DNA from: Streptomyces roseoverticillatus
GTDB lineage: Bacteria > Actinomycetota > Actinomycetes > Streptomycetales > Streptomycetaceae
Direction: 5' to 3'
Assembly (NCBI RefSeq): GCF_000719265.1
Contig: NZ_JOFL01000001.1
Coordinates: 432,008 to 496,007 of the forward strand
Length of the DNA stretch: 64,000 nucleotides
Shown here: positions 41,954 to 53,023 of the stretch, one piece after another
How the letters are laid out: each line of letters opens with the position of its first letter
How positions within the stretch are numbered: position 1 is the stretch's first letter
Notes under the pieces: generated by a model
The model's input: the letters and a program-made list of their open reading frames with translations, nothing else
Databases searched by the model: none
What the model was told of the DNA's origin: nothing
Made by a program: the position numbers and the translations under genes

Positions 41954-42952
41954 TCAGGGCCGGGCAGGGCTCGACTCCGCGGACCGGTCCCCCCGGGGCC
42001 CGGCCGCCGCGCCGCCGCCCTGGGCCACCGGCGCCGCCGCGGCCTTCTTGGGCGAGGAGGACTGGGCAATGAAGGCACCCGCCAGCACCAACGCGCCGCC
42101 CAGGGTCTGGGGCACGGAGAGGCGCTCGCCGAGCAGCACCCAGGCCAGCACGGTCGCGATCACCGCCTCCAGGCAGGCGACCACGCCCGCGACCTGCGGC
42201 GACAGCCTGCGCACGGCGAGCACGCCGGTGAGGTACGCGGCCACGGTGGCCACGAGCACGACCCAGCCGAGGAGCAGCGCGGCCGGCACGTCCGTGCCGT
42301 TCATCCCGGCGCTCCCGGCGAGCACGGACCAGTCCATGCCCCAGGGGCGGGCGACGGCGGTGAGGACGAGGGCTCCGATGAGGAGCCCGTAGGCGATCAC
42401 TCCGAAGGGGTCGGCGGGCTCCTCGCCGTCGCTCCCGTGGTCGGAGAGCACGAAGTAGCCCACTTGGCAGCAGGCGGCGCCGAGGGCCAGCAGCAGGCCC
42501 ACCGCGTCGAAGCTCATGCCCGACCACACCTCCACCACGCAGGCGAGGCCGGCGACGGCGAGCACCACGCCCACGGCCGCGGCGCGGCTGACCGGCCGGC
42601 GCTGGACGAAGCGCACCCAGCCCAGCAGGAGCGCCGGCCCGAGGTATTCGACGAGCAGCGCCACGCCGACCGGGATCCGGGATATCGCGGCGAAGTAGCA
42701 GGCCTGGACGCCGGCGACGGCCAGCAGGCCGAATCCCGCGAGGAGCGCGGGGCGGCGGGTGACGAGGGCGCGGTGCCGCCAGGCGACCGGCAGCAGCACC
42801 AGGGCGGCGCCGGCCACCCGCAGCCACACCACGTGCAGGGGGTCGAGACCCGCCTGGATCAGCGGCTTGGCCGCGACACCGGAACCACCGAACGCGAGCG
42901 CGGAGACCAGGGCGAGGCCCAGGCCCGCGCTTTTCCCTTGAGAGGCGTGCAT
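41954..42952 (-). CDS. EamA-family (DMT) transporter 2
   Basis: 332 aa with about ten transmembrane segments and two EamA repeats (SALAFGGSGVAAKPLIQAGLDP, VALLVEYLGPALLLGW, SPQVAGVVACLEAVIATVLAWVLLGE). The C-terminal tail is Ala/Pro-rich. It ends 18 bp from the convergent PPOX gene. Together with the first EamA gene it flanks the MocR/PPOX pair; a related substrate such as a B6 vitamer or amino acid is possible but not shown. Confidence 0.87.
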   Translation of the reverse strand: MHASQGKSAGLGLALVSALAFGGSGVAAKPLIQAGLDPLHVVWLRVAGAALVLLPVAWRHRALVTRRPALLAGFGLLAVAGVQACYFAAISRIPVGVALLVEYLGPALLLGWVRFVQRRPVSRAAAVGVVLAVAGLACVVEVWSGMSFDAVGLLLALGAACCQVGYFVLSDHGSDGEEPADPFGVIAYGLLIGALVLTAVARPWGMDWSVLAGSAGMNGTDVPAALLLGWVVLVATVAAYLTGVLAVRRLSPQVAGVVACLEAVIATVLAWVLLGERLSVPQTLGGALVLAGAFIAQSSSPKKAAAAPVAQGGGAAAGPRGDRSAESSPARP

Positions 42953-42975
42953 CGGCTCATCATGCCAGCCGATGA

Positions 42976-43002
42976 CATGACCGTCACCCCTTGATGGTCA
43001 TG
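42976..43002. promoter_or_regulatory. Inverted repeat upstream of EamA transporter 2
   Basis: CATGACC and GGTCATG arms, 13 bases apart, 24 bp upstream of the transporter ATG on the minus strand. Candidate operator. Confidence 0.35.
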
Positions 43003-43035
43003 ACGTACCGATCGCCGGTTCCGCGGCGCCTGACG

Positions 43036-43563
43036 TCACGGCACCTCATGGCTCATCAGGTCGAGGCCGGCCGCGAGCGCCGCCGTGTCCACGCCCGCCC
43101 GGCGCATCACCTCGGCCGCGCGGCACCGGTGGTCCAGGGCGAGCGTCGCCAGGAGGTCCACCCCTTCCGCGTGCTCGCCGCCCCGCGCGCGGGCCCGGGC
43201 GAACGCGCCCTCCATGGCGGCGGCCGCCGCGGGTGACCAGCGGGGCGCCCGGCAGTCGAGGAGGACGGGCAGCGAGCCGGAGTCCTCGACGGTGCCGCGC
43301 CAGCGCAGCCCGTAGCCGATGGTGCGCTGGACGAGATAGCCGAGCAGCCGTACGGACTGCCCCTGGCCCCGGCCGTCCACGGCGCGGCACACCGCGGGGT
43401 CCGCCTCCATCAGGGTATGGAGCAGGTGGGCGGTGTCGACCTGCCGGTCACCGTCCCGCACGGCACGCCTGCGGGCGCCCGTGACCGCGGCCGTCAGCTC
43501 GGGGCTGAACAGGCCTTCCCGGACGACGTCCGCCGCCCCCTTGTCTCCTACGCGGCTTTGCAC
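43036..43563 (-). CDS. Clp N-terminal-domain protein
   Basis: 175 aa with two Clp_N-like repeats (LFSPELTAAVTGARRRAVRDGDRQVDTAHLLHTLM, and WSPAAAAAMEGAFARARARGGEHAEGVDLLATLA). It has no AAA domain. Stand-alone ClpN proteins may bind substrates or act as adaptors for ClpC; the role here is unproven. The GTG at 43563 is uncertain because GGGAGG directly abuts it, and the transcript could be leaderless or start elsewhere. Confidence 0.7.
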   Translation of the reverse strand: MQSRVGDKGAADVVREGLFSPELTAAVTGARRRAVRDGDRQVDTAHLLHTLMEADPAVCRAVDGRGQGQSVRLLGYLVQRTIGYGLRWRGTVEDSGSLPVLLDCRAPRWSPAAAAAMEGAFARARARGGEHAEGVDLLATLALDHRCRAAEVMRRAGVDTAALAAGLDLMSHEVP

Positions 43564-43690
43564 CCTCCCACCCCATCAGTCACGAACCGCCGGGTCATCC
43601 CCGCAGGGAAGCATTTGCGCATCCCACCGCGGTTGGGTGCGCACCGCGGATTCCTCCTCCTTGAGGAGGACGGGCGCGCCGTCGTTCTCA

Positions 43691-43723
43691 GGGGTGTTCC
43701 CGGACGGAGCCCGGGAACACCCC
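43691..43723 (-). terminator. Terminator after padR
   Basis: Perfect 13-bp arms GGGGTGTTCCCGG and CCGGGAACACCCC with a 7-base loop, 20 bp beyond the PadR stop on the minus strand. Confidence 0.85.
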
Positions 43724-43743
43724 TCCGTCGCAGGGCGATCGGC

Positions 43744-44355
43744 TCAGCCCTCGTCGGCGAGGATGAGGTAGAGCTTCTTGCGCGATTCGTTGATGACGGC
43801 GAGGGCCTTCTGTCGCTGCTCGGGGGTGCCGGACTTCCACACCTGCCCGAAGGCCTCCAGCAGCCCGAAGCCGGCCTGCCGTATCTCCTGCACCGCCTCC
43901 CAGTCGACGCCGCGACCGGCATCCTCCCAGGGGGCGTCGGGGCCGGCCTCGGCCTCGGAGCGGCCCGCCTCGGTGAGGCTGAACAGCTTCTTGCCGCCCT
44001 CGCTCGCGCTCTCGATCAGGCCCTCGTCCTCCAGCATTTGCAGGGTCGGGTAGACCGATCCCGGGCTGGGCTTCCAGGCGCCCCCGCTGCGCTCGGCGAT
44101 CTCCTGGATCATCTCGTAGCCGTGCATGGGGCGGTCCTTCAGCAGGGTCAGGATCGAGGCGCGCACGTCGCCCCGCCTGGCCCGGCCGCCGTGGCCGCCC
44201 CGGCCGCGGCCCCGCGGCCCGCCGAACGGGGGGCCGCCGAAGGGCGGGCCCCCGAAGCCGGGACCGAAGGGGCCGAAGGCCGCCCGGCGGCCGTCGAAGT
44301 CGCCCGGACCGTACGGGCCGGGTCCATGGTGCTCATGTCCACGCGAACGTCGCAT
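43744..44355 (-). CDS. PadR-family transcriptional regulator
   Basis: 203 aa. A Gly/Phe/Pro/Arg-rich N-terminal extension of about 58 residues (FGPFGPGFGGPPFGGPPFGG) precedes the PadR winged helix (RRGDVRASILTLLKDRPMHGYEMIQEIAE, SPGSVYPTLQMLEDEGLIES) and a C-terminal dimerisation helix. The extension is low in complexity. The ATG at 44355 has GGGAGGAAC upstream. The promoter region holds a perfect palindrome, so it probably regulates itself; the target is unknown. The PhzF gene is divergent across 200 bp. Confidence 0.88.
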   Translation of the reverse strand: MRRSRGHEHHGPGPYGPGDFDGRRAAFGPFGPGFGGPPFGGPPFGGPRGRGRGGHGGRARRGDVRASILTLLKDRPMHGYEMIQEIAERSGGAWKPSPGSVYPTLQMLEDEGLIESASEGGKKLFSLTEAGRSEAEAGPDAPWEDAGRGVDWEAVQEIRQAGFGLLEAFGQVWKSGTPEQRQKALAVINESRKKLYLILADEG

Positions 44356-44422
44356 GACGTTCCTCCCATCGTCGATCACTGTCGTCGATCAACACTGTCG
44401 CTGATCGGTCGCGACACTTCAA

Positions 44423-44432
44423 CGATATATCG
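44423..44432. promoter_or_regulatory. PadR-type palindrome
   Basis: CGATATATCG, an AT-rich perfect palindrome in otherwise GC-rich DNA, about 70 bp upstream of padR and 125 bp upstream of the PhzF gene. AT-rich dyads of this kind are typical PadR sites. Confidence 0.55.
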
Positions 44433-44555
44433 GAACCGATCGCATGACAATGCCCTGCCCGCAACCGGCAGCGACAGGGCCCGGCCCGCCCGCCCGGGCC
44501 ACATTTCGCGAATTGGCCCTGGCCTGCGGGTTCTTCGGGCCCGTAGCGTCCGGCC

Positions 44556-45371
44556 ATGCGCATTCGAATCGTCGACGCCTTCACCGACCGCCCCTTCGCC
44601 GGCAACCCGGCCGGGGTCGTCCTCTTCGACGGGGCCTTCCCCGAGGACGACCGGCTCCAGAAGATCGCCGCCGAGGTGAACCTCTCCGAGACGGCCTTCG
44701 CCCGCCCCCTCACCGGCGCCTCGCAGGACGCCGACTGGGCGCTCCGCTGGTTCACGCCCCTGACCGAGGTCGACATGTGCGGCCACGCCACCCTCGCCAC
44801 GGCGCACGTCCTGCACACCATGGGCGCGGCCACCGGCACGGTCCGCTTCGCCGCGCGCTGCGGCATCCTCACCGCGACGGCGCACGAGGACGGGTCGATC
44901 ACCCTGGACTTCCCGACCGCGCCGCTCACCCCGGCCACCCTCCCCGAAGGCGTGACCGAAGCGCTGGGCACCGAGGTGCGCAGCGCCCACGACACCGGCC
45001 CGCACATCGGCGACCTGATGGTCGAGCTGGCCGACGAGAAGGCCGTACGGGCCCTGGCGCCCGACATCCGGGCCCTCGGCCGGCTCTCCCGCCGCGGCGT
45101 CATCGCCACCGCCCCGGCCGAGGACCCCTCCCGCGGCTACGACTACGTCTCGCGCTGCTTCTTCCCGAACGTCGGCATCGACGAGGACCCCGTGACGGGC
45201 AGCGCGCACACCGCGCTCGCCCCGTTCTGGTCCGAGCGGCTCGGCCGCGACGACCTGACCGGGCTGCAGGCGTCCGCCCGTACGGGCCTGGTGCGCACCG
45301 GGCTGCGCGGCGACCGCACGCTGCTGACCGGCTCGGCCGTCACCGTCATCGAGGGCGATCTCCTGGCCTAG
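44556..45371 (+). CDS. PhzF-family protein (phenazine biosynthesis-like isomerase)
   Basis: 271 aa with the PhzF/DapF two-lobed fold. The general acid/base Glu is in VNLSETAF (about residue 46), DMCGHATLATAHVL and EDPVTGSAHTALAPFW are the paired active-site loops. No other phenazine genes are present, so this is one of the many stand-alone PhzF homologues of unknown substrate. No RBS; TAGCGT (44544-44549) ends 6 bases before the ATG, indicating a leaderless transcript. Confidence 0.9.
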   Translation: MRIRIVDAFTDRPFAGNPAGVVLFDGAFPEDDRLQKIAAEVNLSETAFARPLTGASQDADWALRWFTPLTEVDMCGHATLATAHVLHTMGAATGTVRFAARCGILTATAHEDGSITLDFPTAPLTPATLPEGVTEALGTEVRSAHDTGPHIGDLMVELADEKAVRALAPDIRALGRLSRRGVIATAPAEDPSRGYDYVSRCFFPNVGIDEDPVTGSAHTALAPFWSERLGRDDLTGLQASARTGLVRTGLRGDRTLLTGSAVTVIEGDLLA

Positions 45372-45390
45372 GCCGCATCCGGCGGATCCA

Positions 45391-45436
45391 GCGCCGTTGC
45401 GGCGGGCGCCGTTCGTCCTTCCCGCCGCAACGGCGC
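45391..45436. terminator. Large inverted-repeat terminator, includes dispersed palindrome copy
   Basis: Perfect 16-bp arms, GCGCCGTTGCGGCGGG (45391-45406) and its reverse complement (45421-45436), separated by 14 bases, between the convergent PhzF and CPBP genes. The right arm plus GACACCAC is a copy of the repeat at 11596. Confidence 0.8.
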
Positions 45437-45509
45437 GACACCACGGCGGCGCACGCGGCTCGGCGGCGCCGGACCGCGCCGCAGCCGGACGGAGACCCCG
45501 AGCGGGCCG

Positions 45510-46340
45510 TCAGGCCGTCGGCAGCCAGCCCACCTTGCCCGCGAGCAGCGCGTACCCGACGAACGCCACGACGTCGATCAGCGCGTGCGCGGCCACCAGC
45601 GGCCCGACCCGTCCCCAGCGCCGGTAGAGCAGGACGAAGACCACGCCCATCGCCATGTTCCCGAGGAACCCGCCGACGCCCTGGTACAGGTGGTACGAGC
45701 CGCGCAGGACCGCGCTCGCCACGAGGGCCGCCGCCGGGGTCCACCCCAGCTGTCCCAGCCGGCGCAGCAGGTACCCGACGACCACGACCTCCTCCAGCAC
45801 CGCGTTCTGCACCGCGGACGCCACCAGGACGGGGATCTTCCACCACACGTCGGGCAGCGACTCCGGCACCACGGTGAGGTTGAAGCCGGCGGCCCGGACG
45901 CCGAGGTAGAACAGCAGGCCGGTGCCGCCGATGGCCGCGGCCAGACCGGTGCCGCGCGTGAGGTCGAATCCCGGGCGGTCCCGGTCGAGCCCGACCGCGC
46001 GCAGGCCCGGCGCCCCCTCGCGCAGCAGCAGGTGCGCCACCAGGAACACGGGCACGAGCGCGGTCGCGATGCCGAAGACCTGCCAGGACAGGTCGAGCCA
46101 GGGGCGGCCGGGGGCGTGCGAGGCGTTGAGGTGGGCGGCCTGGTCCTTGAGCCCGCCCGGCCTGGTGAGCGCGCCGGTGAAGCTGATCAGCGACGAGACC
46201 GCGCTGGCCCCCAGGGACAGCGCCAGGACGAGCAGCGTCTCGCTGCGCAGCGTGCGCCGCCCGACGACGGCCGCGCCGGCCGCCGGGGCGGGCCGGGTGC
46301 CCGGCACGATGCCGTCCTCGCCCTGTGCGTTCTGCCGCAC
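45510..46340 (-). CDS. CPBP-family intramembrane metalloprotease
   Basis: 276 aa membrane protein with about 7-8 hydrophobic segments. The CAAX-protease-like motifs are NAVLEEVVVVGYLLRR (paired Glu, then Arg), SAVLRGSYHLYQG (His) and VAAHALIDVVAFVG (His). A protease role or an immunity/scaffolding role is possible. The GTG at 46340 has GGGGAGG 6 bases upstream and was chosen over the longer start at 46367. It is 151 bp downstream of the GCS2-type gene on the same strand. Confidence 0.82.
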   Translation of the reverse strand: MRQNAQGEDGIVPGTRPAPAAGAAVVGRRTLRSETLLVLALSLGASAVSSLISFTGALTRPGGLKDQAAHLNASHAPGRPWLDLSWQVFGIATALVPVFLVAHLLLREGAPGLRAVGLDRDRPGFDLTRGTGLAAAIGGTGLLFYLGVRAAGFNLTVVPESLPDVWWKIPVLVASAVQNAVLEEVVVVGYLLRRLGQLGWTPAAALVASAVLRGSYHLYQGVGGFLGNMAMGVVFVLLYRRWGRVGPLVAAHALIDVVAFVGYALLAGKVGWLPTA

Positions 46341-46491
46341 CTGCGCCTCCCCTTCCTCCCGCCCCACCAGCGGAGAGGCGCCGTACCGGGCCGCCCGAGG
46401 CGGCGGCCGCCGTCACAGCTTGCCCGACGTGCCGGTGTGCGTGGGGCAGGGGGTACGGGTGAGGGGACGTGTCCGCCGCCGGGCGGTGGGC

Positions 46492-47997
46492 TCAGTCCCC
46501 GGGTCCGGCGGGCCAGGTGTGCACCGGCGCCCCGGTGCGCATCAGCTCGCAGTAGCGCCGGGTGGTGACGACCAGCGCCTTGTGCCGGTCCAGGCCGCGC
46601 TCCAGGGCCCGGTGGAAGGCGGCGGCCTGCCAGGTGGCGCCGTTGGTGCGGCGGCGGCAGCGGCCCTCGACGACGCCGAGGTAGCGGTCGCGGTCGGAGG
46701 GCTCCACGCCCCAGGCGTCGAGCCCGGCCGCGGCGAGCGGCAGCAGCTCCTCCTGCACGAGCCGGACAGCGGGCACCCGCTCCAGGGTGCCGGCGCGGCC
46801 GCCCGCCTTGGGCCAGCGCAGCCAGGCGTCGATGCCGTGCCGGCAGGCCGCGTCGAAGTTGTCCGCGGCGACGGCGAAGGGCAGCCGGCTCCACACCGGC
46901 CGCGACGCCTCGGCGAGCGCCCTGACCAACCCGTAGTAGAAGGCGGTGTTGGCGATGACGTCGGTGACCGTGGGGCCCGCGGGCAGCACCCGGTTCTCCA
47001 CCCGTAAGTGGGGCACGCCGTCGGCGACCCCGTAGACGGGCCGGTTCCAGCGGTAGACCGTCCCGTTGTGCAGGGTCAGCTCGTGCAGCATGGGTACGCC
47101 GCCCTCGTCGAGCACGCACAGCGGGTCCTCGTCCGCCGAGATGGGCAGCACCGGCGGGAAGAAACGCAGGTTCTCCTCGAACAGCTCGTACGCCGAATCG
47201 ATCCAGCGCTCGCCGAACCAGGTGCGCGGCCGCACCCCCTGGGCCGTGAGCTCGGGCGGGCGCGTGTCGGTGGACTGCACGAACAACGGCGGGCGGGACT
47301 CGCGCCACACCTCCCGGCCGAAGAGGAAGGGCGAGTTGGCGCCCACGGCGATCTGGGCGGCCGCGACGGCCTGCGCGGAGTTCCACACGGCGGCGAACCG
47401 CCCCGGCGTCACCTGCAGATGCAACTGCACCGACGTGCAGGCGGCTTCGGGGGTGATCGACTCGGCGGTGCAGGTGAGCCGTTCGACGCCCTCGATGTCG
47501 ATCGTGAAGTGCTCGCCCCGGGCGGCCACGACCTGCGCGTTCAGCATCGCGTAGCGCGCGTCGGCGGAGAGGTTCGCCGAGACCAGATGACGGTCCTCCA
47601 GGGTCGGCAGAATACCGATCATCACGACCCCGGAATCGACTTCCATGGCTTTGCGGTCGGCATAGTTGAGAGTGGTGCGCAACTCCTCGGCAAGCTGGTC
47701 GAGGACGCTTCCGGAGAGCCGGTGCGGAACAATGTTCACTTCCAGGTTGAACCGGCCGAGTTCGGTCTGGAAATCACCGCTGGCGATACGCTCCAGCACT
47801 TCGGCGTTCACCATGCTCGGCATCCCGTCGGCCCCCGCGAGATTCAGCTCGATCTCCAGGCCCATGAGATTCCTGGGACGGTCGAAACGCTTCTCTTCCA
47901 GCAGTCTCGCCAGTGCTTCCAGGCACTGCCGGAGCTTTGCCCGGTGGCGCTGCCGGTCGGCGAGGCCGATGCCCCCGGCCACGACCTTGTCCCCCAT
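46492..47997 (-). CDS. Glutamate-cysteine-ligase-like (GCS2-type) protein
   Basis: 501 aa ATP-dependent ligase of the GCS2/carboxylate-amine ligase fold. Conserved stretches are LMGLEIELNLAG (about residue 42, metal-binding Glu), LGRFNLEVNIVPHRLSG, TPEAACTSVQLHLQV and LRVENRVLPAGPTVTD. It joins an amino group to a gamma-carboxyl of glutamate or a related acid. No ergothioneine or mycothiol genes are nearby, so the product is open. GGAGGG precedes the ATG at 47997. Confidence 0.8.
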   Translation of the reverse strand: MGDKVVAGGIGLADRQRHRAKLRQCLEALARLLEEKRFDRPRNLMGLEIELNLAGADGMPSMVNAEVLERIASGDFQTELGRFNLEVNIVPHRLSGSVLDQLAEELRTTLNYADRKAMEVDSGVVMIGILPTLEDRHLVSANLSADARYAMLNAQVVAARGEHFTIDIEGVERLTCTAESITPEAACTSVQLHLQVTPGRFAAVWNSAQAVAAAQIAVGANSPFLFGREVWRESRPPLFVQSTDTRPPELTAQGVRPRTWFGERWIDSAYELFEENLRFFPPVLPISADEDPLCVLDEGGVPMLHELTLHNGTVYRWNRPVYGVADGVPHLRVENRVLPAGPTVTDVIANTAFYYGLVRALAEASRPVWSRLPFAVAADNFDAACRHGIDAWLRWPKAGGRAGTLERVPAVRLVQEELLPLAAAGLDAWGVEPSDRDRYLGVVEGRCRRRTNGATWQAAAFHRALERGLDRHKALVVTTRRYCELMRTGAPVHTWPAGPGD

Positions 47998-48502
47998 TGC
48001 AGGGTCCCTCCTCACATGGGTCGCCGCGGCGCCGGCGGCTCGCGTCACGGTCGATGATGCCCAGCCAATGTGATCGATAACGCCCCGCCGGCACCACATA
48101 CCCGCTACGCTCTCGGCAACGCACCCGGTGGCACATTCCGTGGGCATGACGGACCGTCCGGACATTGCCTATAGCACCCGTGGCAGTGCTGGTGATAAAC
48201 ACCGACGAGATTCGGCCTACCCTGCCCGGGGAAGAATACGAGGTGGCGTGCCCGGCCATGGCACAGAATCACCGAAATCACCCCCTGACGGGGCCCTGAT
48301 ATCTCCTTGCCGGAAATGCCGGCGACAGCTAGCCGAAACACCATGTGAACACGTGTCGTATAAACTTCGGGAACGAGGCGGAGAGTAGGCGCCCGGCCCC
48401 GGCAGCCGGTAAGGTCCCGGCCCCCCTCTGACCCCGCACGCCGACAGCGTCGTCCGCACCCTGCCCAGCACCACGTGTCTCCGAAGTGAGAGGCGACCCA
48501 CC
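47998..48502. other. 505-bp intergenic region without a convincing gene
   Basis: Lower in GC than the flanks. It lies between the divergent GCS2-type gene and the hypothetical gene at 48503. A TATAAA (48359-48364) about 140 bp before the plus-strand gene is a possible -10 element. An 86-codon frame at 48128-48388 has no family resemblance and atypical composition. Confidence 0.4.
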
Positions 48503-49090
48503 ATGCCGCTGCATGTCCCCCCTGCCCCTGCGCCCGCCCTGCGCAGTGTTCTGAACGCCCTCGGTTCCCCCTCGGCCGTGCGCGAGGCCCGCACCCCGTC
48601 ACTGAAGGCAGCACAAGGGCCGCTGACCCCCGAACTCCCGCTGCCCGTCCACGTGCTGGAGCAGGTGACGGGCCGCGGGGGCGCGCCGCGCAGCCGGCTC
48701 GCCGGCTGGCGGTTCCTGATCCGCAGCGCCGAGCGGGTGGTGGCCGCGGGCGAGACGGTGCAGACCGCGGACGGCTGGGCGTTCGCGCACTTCTGCGAGG
48801 GCCCCTACCTCGCCTCCACGGAGCGCGCCCTGCGGCAGGCGGAGGCGCTGGCGACCCCGTACCAGCCCCGGCTCCTGTCCGTGCCCGAGCTGTACATGCT
48901 CACCCTCTGGCTGCACGGGGACGTCACCGCCGACGCCTCCTCCGGGCTGCCCGGGCCCGGTGACCTCCTGGTGCCGCTCGCCCCCGCGCCGCCGGGCATC
49001 GCCGCGCACCGCCCCCACCGGTTCGCCGAGCTGCTGCCGGTCCTGACGCTCCGCCTGGCGCCCGCGCCGCTGCTCAAGACCCCCGCCTGA
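48503..49090 (+). CDS. Conserved hypothetical protein
   Basis: 195 aa, no known domain recognised. Features seen are a Pro/Leu-rich N-terminus, a mid-region WRFLIRSAERVVAAGETVQTADGWAFAHFCEGPYLASTERALRQAE that looks globular, and a C-terminus VPELYMLTLWLHGD with Pro-rich end. No signal peptide or membrane helix. GAGAGG precedes the ATG and a strong terminator follows, so it is probably a real single-gene unit. Confidence 0.6.
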   Translation: MPLHVPPAPAPALRSVLNALGSPSAVREARTPSLKAAQGPLTPELPLPVHVLEQVTGRGGAPRSRLAGWRFLIRSAERVVAAGETVQTADGWAFAHFCEGPYLASTERALRQAEALATPYQPRLLSVPELYMLTLWLHGDVTADASSGLPGPGDLLVPLAPAPPGIAAHRPHRFAELLPVLTLRLAPAPLLKTPA

Positions 49091-49118
49091 CCCGGCTCCC
49101 GCCCCCGTTCTCCCGTCC

Positions 49119-49149
49119 GTGCGCCCCGCGGCCCCGCCGCGGGGCGCAC
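49119..49149 (+). terminator. Terminator after the hypothetical gene
   Basis: Perfect 13-bp arms GTGCGCCCCGCGG and CCGCGGGGCGCAC with a CCCCG loop, 28 bp after the stop codon. Confidence 0.85.
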
Positions 49150-49400
49150 ACGTGTGCTCATCCTCCTGGGCTAGTCCGTACCGGCCACCTACAACCATCC
49201 GTCCGGGCTGTCCTGTTCGGAGCAACCGCCCGCACGGGTGACGCGTCTCCAACGAGTGAGGAGCGCTGCCGGGAAATCCCTGCGGAATCACGCCCGTGGG
49301 GCAACACTGGTATCGACCAACCGATTCGCCAACGGGGGGCGGCATGAACACCGAATCGAGCCGCACGACAGCCACCACATCGCAGCGAAAGAACCCTCCC

Positions 49401-49607
49401 ATGTGCCAGCACCAGCCCACATGCCCCTCAGCCGACTCCACCGACCGGGAAGCCGCGCACCTCGTGGCGCACCACCCGGAGCAGGGCTGGAGCCTGCTGT
49501 GCAACGGCGTCCTGCACTTCGAGGACACCGGTGAGCTGCTGCCGGACGGCCGCGTCATCGCGCCGCACCGGCCGCTGGACCCGGGGAATGTGGTGACGGC
49601 CGCCTGA
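49401..49607 (+). CDS. DUF5999 small protein
   Basis: 68 aa, MCQHQPTCPSADSTDREAAH at the start and EQGWSLLCNGVLHFEDTGELLPDG in the core, matching the small actinobacterial DUF5999 family. The CxHxPxC motif could bind a metal. Function unknown. Start choice is uncertain: the ATG at 49401 matches the family N-terminus but has a weak RBS, whereas the in-frame ATG at 49344 has CGGGGGG upstream and would add 19 residues. Confidence 0.75.
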   Translation: MCQHQPTCPSADSTDREAAHLVAHHPEQGWSLLCNGVLHFEDTGELLPDGRVIAPHRPLDPGNVVTAA

Positions 49608-49658
49608 GCTCGCACCACCGCACCAGCACCGCACGCAAGGCACCGCATCCACGCAAAG

Positions 49659-49690
49659 GGGCCGGCCCGGCGAGATCGCCGGACCGGCCC
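49659..49690 (-). terminator. Terminator after gcvP
   Basis: Arms GGGCCGGCCCGGCGA and TCGCCGGACCGGCCC pair fully as RNA on the minus strand (one G-U), 41 bp beyond the gcvP stop; on the plus strand one pair is mismatched. It may also stop DUF5999 transcripts. Confidence 0.7.
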
Positions 49691-49731
49691 TCATCAGGTC
49701 CGGGCCCCTCGGGAGAGGCCCGCCGTCCTGA

Positions 49732-52614
<2,883 letters not shown>

Positions 52615-52683
52615 CTGCGGAGGCCTCCTGGTCGTTGCGACCTGCGAGGGGTACCACGGCGCGGGTACCCGGACGGCCTCCCC

Positions 52684-52912
52684 CTCTGTCATCTCAACCT
52701 GAGAGCTTCACCGGCCCGCGGCACGCGCGACCCGGCTTTCACCGTCGGTGAGGAGGGGCTTCGGCGCTGTGGCTGACCGGGCCCGCCCTGCTTTCCAGAG
52801 TGACCTTGTCCGTGCGGTACGGGTGCCTGAGAGATTCCGGGGAGGATTTGCTCCTTCGGCGCCTCCGCCGACCCCGCTGGGCGGGCTCCCGGAGGACTCT
52901 CCCGCACGGATT
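52684..52912 (-). ncRNA. Tandem glycine riboswitch upstream of gcvP
   Basis: On the minus strand the leader shows two aptamers. The first contains GGGAGAGTCC, GCGCCGAAGGAGCAA, GGAATCTCTCAGGCACC and ACTCTGGAAAGC. The second contains CACCGACGGTGAAAGCC and GTGAAGCTCTCAGGTTGAGATGACAGAGG, given here in pieces. These are the conserved glycine-aptamer elements. In known cases glycine binding switches on glycine cleavage genes, and the position directly before gcvP fits. The end of the second aptamer is about 70 bp before the start codon. Confidence 0.92.
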
Positions 52913-53023
52913 CTGCGGCCACTCGCCAGACTACCAGCGCATGTTTCCCGCCGGATCTCCCGAGTGGCCGCTTCCCGCTTTGTGTTTTTGGGTGGGAGAA
53001 GGCGCCGATCCTGGGAGGAAACC

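Noticed and set aside
44556..45371. A phenazine biosynthesis cluster
   Set aside because: Only a PhzF homologue is present. Stand-alone PhzF proteins are widespread and no other phz gene is in the window.
46492..47997. Assignment as ergothioneine enzyme EgtA
   Set aside because: The fold fits glutamate-cysteine ligases, but no egtB/C/D genes are nearby and no residues specific to EgtA could be verified; kept as GCS2-type.
48128..48388. An 86-codon plus-strand frame in the 48-kb intergenic region
   Set aside because: No RBS worth the name, no recognisable domain, atypical composition.
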